40,930 bases of DNA from a bacterium (lineage in GTDB: Bacteria; Zhuqueibacterota; QNDG01). Every line of letters starts with the position of its first letter. The stretch's first letter is position 1. Shown piece by piece: positions 17,091 through 24,343 of the stretch. Both the position numbers and the translations under genes were made by a program. Location of the stretch: positions 1 to 40,930 of the forward strand of contig JAGGVB010000171.1 in assembly GCA_021158245.1 (NCBI GenBank). The letters run 5' to 3'. The notes below the pieces were generated by a model. The model searched no databases and was not told the origin of the DNA. It saw nothing but the letters and a program-made list of their open reading frames with translations.

Positions 17091-17119
17091 TTGCAAAAAA
17101 TTGAGTAATTTATTATAAT
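17091..17119 (+). promoter_or_regulatory. Candidate promoter for the nitroreductase-R3H-receiver-CheB run
   Basis: A perfect TATAAT (17114-17119) lies 17 bases after TTGCAA (17091-17096; 4 of 6). The start of transcription would be about 75 bases before the nitroreductase ATG at 17200. Confidence 0.55.
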
Positions 17120-17199
17120 TATAAACGTATAAGTAAATTTACTTCCAAATCTTAATAGTGCATATTTTACGGATTTGGGAATTTAGGAGGTTTGTGTAA

Positions 17200-17799
17200 A
17201 TGGGTAAGGTTTATGATCTTATAATTACCCGCCGATCTGTAAGAAAGTTTTTACAGTTGCCAATTAAAGATGACTTGTTGAAAAAATTTGTTAATGCTGC
17301 CAGGCTTGCACCATCAGCTTCAAACATCCAGCCATGTGAATATTTAATTGTAAACGATAAAGAGAAGGTAAAGAATGTTTTTACCGGCTTAAAATGGGCA
17401 GGATATATAAATCCCGAAGGGAATCCGGAAAAGGGAGAAGAGCCGGTCGCATATATTATTGTACTTATTGACCTTAAAAAGAAAAAGAAATCAGGAGAAG
17501 TTGATGCTGCTGCGGGAATTCAGAATATTCTTCTATCCGCATGGGAGGAAGGAGTGGGATCTTGCTGGATTAAATCAGTAAAAATCAGGCATATCAAAAA
17601 AATATTTCGTATACCCCATAATTTAAGGCTGGATTCAGTTATAGCGCTTGGTTATCCTTCGGAGGAACCTGTAATTGAAAATGCGGATAATTCAATAAAA
17701 TACTGGAAAGATAAAAACGGTATTTTACATGTTCCAAAAAGAAAATTGGAAGACATTGTACATTTTAACATATATGGAAAATTTAATAAATCTGTTTAG
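17200..17799 (+). CDS. Nitroreductase-family FMN oxidoreductase
   Basis: The 199-residue protein fits the nitroreductase family, which uses FMN and NAD(P)H to reduce varied substrates. It begins with the FMN-contact RRSVRKF, continues with AARLAPSASNIQPCEYLIV, and has AAGIQNILLSAWEEGVGSCWI plus ALGYPSEEPV toward the C terminus; these are standard nitroreductase landmarks. There is no ferredoxin domain. AGGAGG before the ATG is strong. The physiological substrate is not predictable. Confidence 0.85.
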   Translation: MGKVYDLIITRRSVRKFLQLPIKDDLLKKFVNAARLAPSASNIQPCEYLIVNDKEKVKNVFTGLKWAGYINPEGNPEKGEEPVAYIIVLIDLKKKKKSGEVDAAAGIQNILLSAWEEGVGSCWIKSVKIRHIKKIFRIPHNLRLDSVIALGYPSEEPVIENADNSIKYWKDKNGILHVPKRKLEDIVHFNIYGKFNKSV

Positions 17800-17830
17800 G
17801 TAGTTGATTGAACTCATCAGGGAGATAAAA

Positions 17831-18319
17831 TTGTCTGACCGAAATAATAATAGAAAAAGAGAAAAGAGAGGGTATAGAAAGAGAGTTGAGATAGATGAAG
17901 AAATACTGTCTCTTGTAAAAGATGCTGAAAACAAGTTGTTTAATTCCATGCAGCCTGTAATAATTAAAAACCTGAATTCGTTTCAAAGAAAACAGGTTTA
18001 TAACTATTTTGAAAACAGGAATGGAGAGTATTTAATTAAAACTTACAGGGAGGAAGAAGATGTTATAATAAAAATATACCCTGTAGGCAGATTGAGAAGG
18101 CTTGCGGAGCAAAAAACACAGGAAGTACTTATGAACGGAAGAGAAGAAGAACTTCCTGTAATGGGGGCTTTTGAACGTTTTATTATTCATGATTATCTTA
18201 AACAGCGGAATGGAATTAAAACACTGTCTGTAGGAGTGCAGGGAGAGGACAGGAGAGTCAAAATTCTTCCTGTTTTCGGAAGAACGTTAAAGAAAGCAAA
18301 AAGGAAGCTTACCCGGTAA
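17831..18319 (+). CDS. Protein with two tandem R3H-like nucleic-acid-binding domains
   Basis: A basic N-terminal tail (RNNNRKREKRGYRKR) is followed by two similar modules. The second, about residues 108-150, is a clear R3H domain with Arg116-x3-His120 in FERFIIHDYLKQRNG and the RRVKILP strand. The first, about 45-86, aligns with it (FQRKQVYNYFENRNG...IIKIYPV) but has Tyr in place of the His. R3H binds single-stranded nucleic acid, as in Jag/SpoIIIJ-associated proteins, but no KH domain is present. I use TTG at 17831 because AGGGAG lies 6 bases upstream; TTG at 17804 is the alternative. The receiver gene follows after 15 bases. Confidence 0.75.
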   Translation: MSDRNNNRKREKRGYRKRVEIDEEILSLVKDAENKLFNSMQPVIIKNLNSFQRKQVYNYFENRNGEYLIKTYREEEDVIIKIYPVGRLRRLAEQKTQEVLMNGREEELPVMGAFERFIIHDYLKQRNGIKTLSVGVQGEDRRVKILPVFGRTLKKAKRKLTR

Positions 18320-18334
18320 ACATAGGAGTGAAAT

Positions 18335-18709
18335 ATGAAAAAGAGGGTCATGATAGTTGATGACGACACCTCCGTTCTTAATGTTGTAAGGAAAACTCTG
18401 GAAAGTAACGATATTAATGTTACTGCAGTAACAAGCGGCAGGGAATGCCTTGATGAGCTTGAAAAGGGGTTTAGCGGCGTAATACTTATGGATGTTGTAA
18501 TGCCTGAAATGGATGGATGGGATACGATCAAAGAAATTATTGACAGAGGTTACAAAGATAAAGTAATTATAAGTATGCTTACAGGCACAGGCGAACCGGA
18601 TAAAAAGATGGATAGCTTGAAGGAATATGTTTTAGATTATATAAAGAAACCTTTTAAAATAGAAACGTTATTGTCAGTAGTTAAAGAATATTTAACGTAT
18701 ATAAAATAA
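18335..18709 (+). CDS. Single-domain CheY-like response regulator
   Basis: This 124-residue protein is a stand-alone receiver domain. The acidic triad is DD at 9-10 and phosphoacceptor Asp53 in VILMDVVMPEMDG; the switch Thr lies in SMLTGTG and the conserved Lys in YIKKPF. There is no output domain. It sits 15 bases after the R3H gene and 15 bases before the CheB-domain gene, a spacing that implies one transcript. It may signal through CheB or through R3H by protein contact; that is inference. Confidence 0.92.
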   Translation: MKKRVMIVDDDTSVLNVVRKTLESNDINVTAVTSGRECLDELEKGFSGVILMDVVMPEMDGWDTIKEIIDRGYKDKVIISMLTGTGEPDKKMDSLKEYVLDYIKKPFKIETLLSVVKEYLTYIK

Positions 18710-18724
18710 AGGGCATCCTATAAT

Positions 18725-19309
18725 ATGAGATCGTATAATTTAGTTGTAATAGGCGCTTCTGCCGGTGGCCCGAGAATATTACATGAAATATTTTCAGGTG
18801 TACCGCTGTTGAACGGAGGGATTATTCTTGTCCAGCATATGCCCAAATTTGTTAACGAAGCTTTTTGTGAAAATATTCAGAAACACACGGATTTAAGAGT
18901 TAAACTCGCAGAGCAGGGAGAAGAGATTAAATCGGGGAATCTATATGTAGCGCCAAGTGAAGTTCACCTTTCACTGAGAGAAAACAGATATTTTAAACTG
19001 CGAAAGGGTGAAAAAGTTAATTACGTCTGTCCATCAATTGATGTTACAATGAAATCCCTGTCTAATGATAATTCAATAAAAAAAATGGGTATTATTCTGA
19101 CTGGAATGGGCTCAGACGGAGCTGCTGGTATTTGTCATATGAAGAAAATAGATGCTACAACAATTGCTCAGAATGAGGAAACAAGTATTGTGTATGGTAT
19201 GCCGAATAAGGCGATGGAAACAGGCTGTATTGATTTTGAATTATCTCCCGAAGAGATAAAAAACAAACTGATTGCTTTTCTTGGAATTTTAAAGGAAAGG
19301 ACATTCTAA
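18725..19309 (+). CDS. Receiver-less CheB-type methylesterase domain protein
   Basis: The 194 residues correspond to the CheB catalytic domain only: it removes methyl esters from, or deamidates, glutamyl residues of chemoreceptors. The catalytic triad is visible as Ser12 (GASAGGP), His38 (VQHMP) and Asp131 (GMGSDGAAG). The usual N-terminal receiver is missing, but a separate receiver gene lies immediately upstream. No chemoreceptor, CheR, CheA or CheW is in the window. The ribosome site is weak. Confidence 0.88.
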   Translation: MRSYNLVVIGASAGGPRILHEIFSGVPLLNGGIILVQHMPKFVNEAFCENIQKHTDLRVKLAEQGEEIKSGNLYVAPSEVHLSLRENRYFKLRKGEKVNYVCPSIDVTMKSLSNDNSIKKMGIILTGMGSDGAAGICHMKKIDATTIAQNEETSIVYGMPNKAMETGCIDFELSPEEIKNKLIAFLGILKERTF

Positions 19310-19586
19310 CTCCCTGAAATTAATTTTGTGTTGATTTTCGTTTAGCTTTAGAGCTTTGAGCTATAATAAGTCTTTCCAATAAATAATATCCATGTCAATT
19401 ACTAAAAGGCCTGTAATGAATGACATTAAATTTGATACGGCCTCTATAGCTTGGCTACATTTCAGGGCAGTAATTTTTAGATACCGTGCAAAATTTTTTT
19501 GGAGTATGCTCTATAGCATCTTAATTTTATTATCAATTACAAACTAAACTGTTTCTGTTATACTGCGCATAACATTTTTATTAACA

Positions 19587-20522
19587 TTAGACTTTCAGGT
19601 CACCGTTTTTTAAAAGAATCATACTGTCAATTTTCAGTGTAGCTTTTTGGATAATTATATCAAATCTGTGAAGGCGTGAAAAAACGGAAGAGGATGATTC
19701 ATGATGTCCGAGAGTGATATGTAGGGAGCCGATAGCACATTTATCCTCAAAAGGATGGCCGCTAAAATCAGCATAGGGATTGGTCCCGACTCCTATACTT
19801 ATGATATCCCTTAACGGTTTGGAATTAGAACGAATCTGAGCCCTGATTTTTTTTGCTTCATTATCTCCGAACATCCTGTTCACTCTGCCGTTTGAAATAT
19901 GCATAGCCACCGGTTTTTTTATTAACCCCACATTTGTAAAAGATCCGTTTGCAATAATTTTTCCTTTTGAAACACCGCGCATAGTGTTTATTGAACAAAA
20001 CCCAAACGGCATTGTTGTGTACTGGCCAGGTGATAATGCTTTGCCTGAAAAAGCATTGCCCTTAAACCGCGAAATAGAAACTTTTAGATCAGTACCATCT
20101 TCTGTTGTAATTGTGGCATTTTTGCCTATTGAAAAAATATCTGCGATTTTACGGCTTTTTTTAATAATAGTGCTGATATCATGATTGCAAATTCTGTTTA
20201 ATTGATCCTCATTAACGCCACAAAAAGAAATTATACGTGTAGATTCCAAATGCGGAAAGAGTGAAGATTCTGAAAACAGTACAGGTTTTTCAAGAAAGAA
20301 AAAAACTACATCAGCATTTTTGATAAGAAGGGTTAACGATTTTTTGGGAAGGAATGAGCTTTTTGTAGTATCAGGTATGATGATCAAAGTCGTTGGAATC
20401 TGATTTTTTACAGAAGTATTATAAAAAGATACAGCAATAGTTTTGTATTGTTCAGATGAAATTATTAAAAGAGTCTCGCCGCCGGTAATGCCGGTGAAAT
20501 TTTTTAATACCCTTTTAATCAT
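19587..20522 (-). CDS. M29/NicX-like metallohydrolase homologue
   Basis: The 311-residue protein resembles the aminopeptidase M29 (AmpS/AmpT)/NicX superfamily of metal-dependent enzymes. The C-terminal landmarks are GVGTNPYADFSGHPFEDK with Glu259, AIGSLHITLGHHE with His268, then His285 and Asp288, followed by the usual 'I-D-x-x-x-L-x-x-G' end. In classical members the last His and Asp are spaced H-x-D; here it is H-R-F-D, and the protein is shorter than AmpS (about 410). It could be a peptidase or another enzyme of the fold. It is transcribed alone against both neighbours. Confidence 0.6.
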   Translation of the reverse strand: MIKRVLKNFTGITGGETLLIISSEQYKTIAVSFYNTSVKNQIPTTLIIIPDTTKSSFLPKKSLTLLIKNADVVFFFLEKPVLFSESSLFPHLESTRIISFCGVNEDQLNRICNHDISTIIKKSRKIADIFSIGKNATITTEDGTDLKVSISRFKGNAFSGKALSPGQYTTMPFGFCSINTMRGVSKGKIIANGSFTNVGLIKKPVAMHISNGRVNRMFGDNEAKKIRAQIRSNSKPLRDIISIGVGTNPYADFSGHPFEDKCAIGSLHITLGHHESSSSVFSRLHRFDIIIQKATLKIDSMILLKNGDLKV

Positions 20523-20562
20523 GGTATCTTTTTTCTGAGAATATTATCTGATAAAAAATTAT

Positions 20563-20591
20563 TTGACATTTAAAAACGAACTCCGTAAAAA
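20563..20591 (+). promoter_or_regulatory. Possible distal promoter upstream of ecfT
   Basis: A perfect TTGACA (20563-20568) is followed after 17 bases by TAAAAA (20586-20591; 4 of 6). If used, it gives a leader of about 240 bases before ecfT. Equally it may be a chance match. Confidence 0.3.
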
Positions 20592-20760
20592 ATCTAATTG
20601 CGATACAGAATATACAGTATGTATAAAAAATATCGAGGAAAGAATTATTAATTTAATTTATTCTATTTGGTTACAAATGTCAAGAAAAAATCAATAAATA
20701 TTTTGCTTAATTCATAAAGAAACATTTCAAATGTCTTGTTGAGTTGCATTCAATTAACAA

Positions 20761-20789
20761 TTGACTTTAATGAAAAAATTTTATATTAT
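20761..20789 (+). promoter_or_regulatory. Candidate promoter for ecfT-truA
   Basis: TTGACT (20761-20766) and TATTAT (20784-20789), each 5 of 6, are separated by 17 bases, and the start of transcription would be about 42 bases before the ecfT TTG. Confidence 0.6.
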
Positions 20790-20838
20790 AGTATCGAAGC
20801 TATCTAATAGAAAAAATTAAAAGTTATAGAACTTTCCA

Positions 20839-21639
20839 TTGATATCATCTCTAAAGGACATTACGCTAGGGCAGTATGCCTACAGAAATTCTGTAGTACA
20901 TAAACTTGACCCTCGTACAAAATTACTCTCGTGTATGATTTTGATGGGCACGGTTCTCGTTGTAAAATCTGTTTTTGGTCTGGTCATATATACGGTTTTT
21001 CTGTTTTTTCTGTTTTTTCTGTCAAAGCTTAGTTTTAAAGTGGCACTTTATAATATCAGATCATTCGTGTGGTTATTTTCTTTGACAATTTTATTCCATC
21101 TGTTTTTTACAAAGGGAGAAATACTTTTTAGAATCCCATTGATTGATGTAAATCTATACATAACGGGACTTTATCATGGTATTTTTTATGCTTTGCGGAT
21201 TACGGTACTCATTCTTGCGGCTAATCTGCTTACCCTTACGTGCTCCCCAATGGAAATTACAGACGGGATTGAACATTTTTTGAGAATTTTTAAAAAAATT
21301 GGAATAAAATCGCATGAATTCGCTTTGATGTTTTCAATATCATTAAGATTTATACCGCTGCTGCTTGAAGAGACAGACAGAATAAAAAAAGCACAGATTT
21401 CAAGAGGCAGTTCATTTAAAGGAGGAATGATAAAAAGAGTTAAGCAATTGATTCCACTGATTATACCATTGTTTCTTTCTGCTTTCAGGAGATCAAATGA
21501 TCTTGCGCTTGCAATGGATGCCAGGTGCTACAGGGGAGAGGGCAGAACGAGCTATGTTTTTTTAAATTTCTCGAGGAATGATTTCTTTGCAATCATATTT
21601 GCAGGTTTGATTTCGTTCTTGACTATTTATCTTAGTTGA
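20839..21639 (+). CDS. ecfT: ECF transporter transmembrane subunit EcfT
   Basis: EcfT couples the ATPase subunits of an energy-coupling-factor vitamin/metal importer to a substrate-binding S component. The 266-residue protein has the N-terminal HKLDPRTKLL segment, four to six hydrophobic segments, and the two coupling-helix Arg motifs: SRG at about 188-190 and ARCYRG at about 228-233. No EcfA ATPase or S component is adjacent, so the T subunit may be shared (group II type). The start is TTG without a clear ribosome site; no better start exists nearby. truA follows with a TTGA overlap. Confidence 0.9.
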   Translation: MISSLKDITLGQYAYRNSVVHKLDPRTKLLSCMILMGTVLVVKSVFGLVIYTVFLFFLFFLSKLSFKVALYNIRSFVWLFSLTILFHLFFTKGEILFRIPLIDVNLYITGLYHGIFYALRITVLILAANLLTLTCSPMEITDGIEHFLRIFKKIGIKSHEFALMFSISLRFIPLLLEETDRIKKAQISRGSSFKGGMIKRVKQLIPLIIPLFLSAFRRSNDLALAMDARCYRGEGRTSYVFLNFSRNDFFAIIFAGLISFLTIYLS

Positions 21640-22385
21640 AAAATTCTGTGGCAGAAAAAGTAATAAAAATAACTATTGAATATGACGGGACTGATTTCTC
21701 AGGTTGGCAGGTTCAACCTGGTGAAAGAACTATTCAACAGGAGATTGAATCTGCAATTGAAAAGATTGCTAAACAGAACATAAGAATAATTGCTGCAGGC
21801 AGAACAGATGCAGGTGTGCATGCATGGGGCCAGGTTGCAAGTTTTAAAATTGATTCAAATCTCCCCCTGAAAGCATTCAAGCAGGGGTTGAACGTGCTGC
21901 TGCCGAGAGATATTATAATTAAAAATGCAGAGTATGTGGATAACAATTTCAATGCACGAAGAAATGCAGTAAGAAGAATTTACAGATATGTGATATCAAA
22001 AGAGAACAGGGCAATTGGGAGAAATTACTGCTGGGCTCCAAAGTACAGTTTTTCCGTTAATCCGATGATTGAGGCAGCAGCATGTCTTGAAGGAGAGCAT
22101 GAATTTTCATCTTTTTGTAAAGTTGAAAGCAATGACGGTAATTGTTTTTCGAAAGTTTATCGTGCTGAATTAATTGAAACTGACATAGAAATAATTTTTG
22201 AGATTGAAGCTGTGAAATTTTTTCACAATATGATTAGAATAATTATAGGAACGCTGATGGAAGTCGGCAGGGGTAAAATAAGACCGGATGAGTTTGCTGA
22301 TATTCTTGAAAAGAGAGACAGGACAAAAGCAGGGCCTACTGCACCGCCTCAAGGCCTATATTTTGTTAGAGTTGATTATCCATAA
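21636..22385 (+). CDS. truA: tRNA pseudouridine synthase A
   Basis: TruA makes pseudouridine at positions 38-40 of the tRNA anticodon stem. The 249-residue protein has YDGTDFSGWQVQP, the catalytic Asp58 in AAGRTDAGVHAWGQVASF, and FHNMIRIIIGTLMEVGRGK, all family signatures. The start is TTG at 21636, overlapping the ecfT stop; a GTG 4 codons later is possible. The ecfT-truA pairing is common in Firmicutes, where truA follows the cbiO-ecfT genes. Confidence 0.96.
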   Translation: MKNSVAEKVIKITIEYDGTDFSGWQVQPGERTIQQEIESAIEKIAKQNIRIIAAGRTDAGVHAWGQVASFKIDSNLPLKAFKQGLNVLLPRDIIIKNAEYVDNNFNARRNAVRRIYRYVISKENRAIGRNYCWAPKYSFSVNPMIEAAACLEGEHEFSSFCKVESNDGNCFSKVYRAELIETDIEIIFEIEAVKFFHNMIRIIIGTLMEVGRGKIRPDEFADILEKRDRTKAGPTAPPQGLYFVRVDYP

Positions 22386-22418
22386 TCAATAAATAAAAGA
22401 ATGTTTAACGGAGGAAAT

Positions 22419-23075
22419 ATGAAAATTTTCATTGATACTGCAAATATTGACGAGATAAGAGAAGCTGTCACTCTTGGTGTTATAGATGGAGTTACAACAA
22501 ATCCTACTCTTCTGTCCAGAGAAATTGAACGAACCGGCAATGAAAGTAGTGCAATTTTAAAAGAAATCTGTGATATTGTTAAAGGCCCGGTAAGCGGTGA
22601 AGTAATTGCTCTTGAAGCTGGTAAAATGGTTGAGGAAGCCCGTAAACTTGCTGTAATTGATGAACATGTTGTAATTAAAATACCTATGACAGAGGAAGGG
22701 CTGAAAGCTGTATCAATTTTATCGAATGAAGGTATAAATACAAATGTAACGCTTGTCTTTTCTGCAGTCCAGGCTATGCTTGCTGCAAAAGCAGGTGCAA
22801 CATATGTGAGCCCGTTTGTGGGAAGGCTGGATGACACAAGCACAATCGGAATGGATCTGGTTGAAGAAATTAAAACGGTTTTTGAAAACTATCAATTCAA
22901 AACAGAAATAATAGTCGCAAGCGTAAGAAGCCCTCTCCATGTGCTTGAATCTGCGATTATAGGCGCTGATATTGCAACTATACCTTTTAAAGTTATCAGA
23001 CAGCTGCTTAAACATCCGTTAACAGATATAGGCATTGAGAGATTTCTATCTGATTGGGATAAGATTAAAAAATGA
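22419..23075 (+). CDS. tal: Transaldolase / fructose-6-phosphate aldolase family (TalC type)
   Basis: This short-type transaldolase moves dihydroxyacetone units in the pentose phosphate pathway, or cleaves fructose-6-phosphate if it is an FSA. The 218 residues match the short class. [28 protein letters not shown] and the Schiff-base Lys87 in VVIKIPMT are visible, plus [14 protein letters not shown]. The frame opens at 22401, but GGAGG sits just before the ATG at 22419. Residues that separate FSA from transaldolase activity cannot be judged confidently by eye. Confidence 0.94.
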   Translation: MKIFIDTANIDEIREAVTLGVIDGVTTNPTLLSREIERTGNESSAILKEICDIVKGPVSGEVIALEAGKMVEEARKLAVIDEHVVIKIPMTEEGLKAVSILSNEGINTNVTLVFSAVQAMLAAKAGATYVSPFVGRLDDTSTIGMDLVEEIKTVFENYQFKTEIIVASVRSPLHVLESAIIGADIATIPFKVIRQLLKHPLTDIGIERFLSDWDKIKK

Positions 23076-23090
23076 TAAGGAGAGTCCTTA

Positions 23091-24314
23091 ATGGCTTCTT
23101 CAAAAAGAATTTATCGAAATACGCGAATTCCATTCGCATCTATGCTCGCCTTGGTCTTGATTACAAGTTTCTGTACAGCAGGAGAGGACAATTCGTCCAA
23201 AAGTAAAATTTACAATGCAAAGCTTGATTCAAGCAAAGCAGTAACAGCTTCATCAATAAACACAGATGAGCAGGAATCTGTTTCTACATCAAGACAAAAT
23301 GCTATAACAATATCTGTAGAACAGGTAAGCCCTGCAATTGTCGGTATAAATGTTATGAAGATAGAAAGATATGTCCAACGTTCTCTCTTTGATGATGATC
23401 CGTTCTGGCAGATGTTTTTTCCTCCTCGCACATATCAGCAGAAAGTTAAAAGCCTTGGATCGGGATTTATTATCTCTCCTGACGGATATATCCTGACAAA
23501 TGAGCATGTCATTCATAATGCCTCTGAAATTGTTGTAACTACCACTTCAGGCAAGCAGTATAATGCAAAAATTGCAGGGTCCGATTATGTTTATGATGTG
23601 GCATTATTGAAAATTGACGGATCAGATTTCCCGTATGTTGTCCTTGGTAATTCAGATGATATCATAATAGGTGAATGGGCGATTGCTCTTGGAAACCCAT
23701 TCGGCCTTTTTGATGTTAGCGCGAAACCAACAGTTACTGTAGGAGTAATTAGTGCAACAAACATGGATTTTAAAGGAGATCTGCAGGTTGCAAACAAATC
23801 CTACACAGGGATGATTCAAACAGATGCTGCAATTAACGGAGGAAACAGCGGAGGCCCTCTTGTAAACAGCCTCGGACAGTGCATAGGAATAAATACAATT
23901 ATCATATCCGGAAGTTCCTATGAAAAAACCTCTGTAGGCATAGGATTTGCCATCCCGATTAACAGGGTAAAGCGAATTCTTCCGGATTTGAAAAAAATCG
24001 GAAGAATTGACAGGATTTCCCATATTGGAATTGAGATAGGAAATATTAATACACTAGTCGCAAAGATGCTGGGTATTTCACCTGGAGACGGAGTGATTAT
24101 ATCACGTATACGCAGAAAAGGGCCGGCATGGAAAAAGGGAATAAAAGTCGGTGATGTAATAGTAGGGGTAAACGGGTACAGAGTACACAACACCCGTGAA
24201 TTCCAGCAGGTCATAAACAGTATTGATATTATTAATAATTCCGTAATAAAATTCAAGATTTACAGGAATGAACGTCTCTTTGATGCCTCAATTGAGATAA
24301 AAGGCATCAATTGA
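23091..24314 (+). CDS. HtrA/DegP-type periplasmic serine protease with one PDZ domain
   Basis: This is a trypsin-like envelope protease for misfolded proteins. Residues 1-30 form a signal peptide. The catalytic triad is His139 (LTNEHVI), Asp169 (YDVALLKID) and Ser253 (GGNSGGPL). A single PDZ domain covers about residues 305-405 (GIEIGNIN...GVIISRIRRKGPAWKKGIKVGDVIVGVNG region), and the Q-rich activation loop FFPPRTYQQK precedes the core. The length of 407 resembles DegS/DegQ-like forms rather than two-PDZ DegP. AAGGAG precedes the ATG. The next gene, a beta-barrel, overlaps or abuts it, so barrel and protease may be co-expressed. Confidence 0.93.
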   Translation: MASSKRIYRNTRIPFASMLALVLITSFCTAGEDNSSKSKIYNAKLDSSKAVTASSINTDEQESVSTSRQNAITISVEQVSPAIVGINVMKIERYVQRSLFDDDPFWQMFFPPRTYQQKVKSLGSGFIISPDGYILTNEHVIHNASEIVVTTTSGKQYNAKIAGSDYVYDVALLKIDGSDFPYVVLGNSDDIIIGEWAIALGNPFGLFDVSAKPTVTVGVISATNMDFKGDLQVANKSYTGMIQTDAAINGGNSGGPLVNSLGQCIGINTIIISGSSYEKTSVGIGFAIPINRVKRILPDLKKIGRIDRISHIGIEIGNINTLVAKMLGISPGDGVIISRIRRKGPAWKKGIKVGDVIVGVNGYRVHNTREFQQVINSIDIINNSVIKFKIYRNERLFDASIEIKGIN

Positions 24315-24343
24315 TTCCTGCTTTCTGGGATAAGGAGGGAGAA

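Larger units (their letters stand above)
20523..20838. other. 316-base divergent spacer between the M29-like gene and ecfT
   Basis: The + strand holds a good promoter at 20761-20789 and a second possible one at 20563-20591. I looked for a riboswitch because an ECF transporter gene follows, but found no conserved core of a cobalamin, TPP, FMN or preQ1 aptamer and no strong hairpin. The DNA is very AT-rich, and no coding frame is supported. Confidence 0.45.

Noticed and set aside
12380-19586. A shared short string (GTATAACAGA) between the spacers near 12490 and 19555 (opposite strands) as a dispersed repeat
   Set aside because: Only about 11 bases match and the flanks do not align; expected by chance in AT-rich spacers.
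19310-19586. Intrinsic terminator between the CheB and M29-like genes
   Set aside because: Only weak, overlapping AGCT- and CTATAG-based repeats are present, with no stable stem followed by T residues; also no coding frame or RNA gene.
20590-20838. Riboswitch in the ecfT leader
   Set aside because: ECF transporter genes often follow vitamin riboswitches, but I see no conserved aptamer core, no strong paired stems and no terminator/antiterminator.
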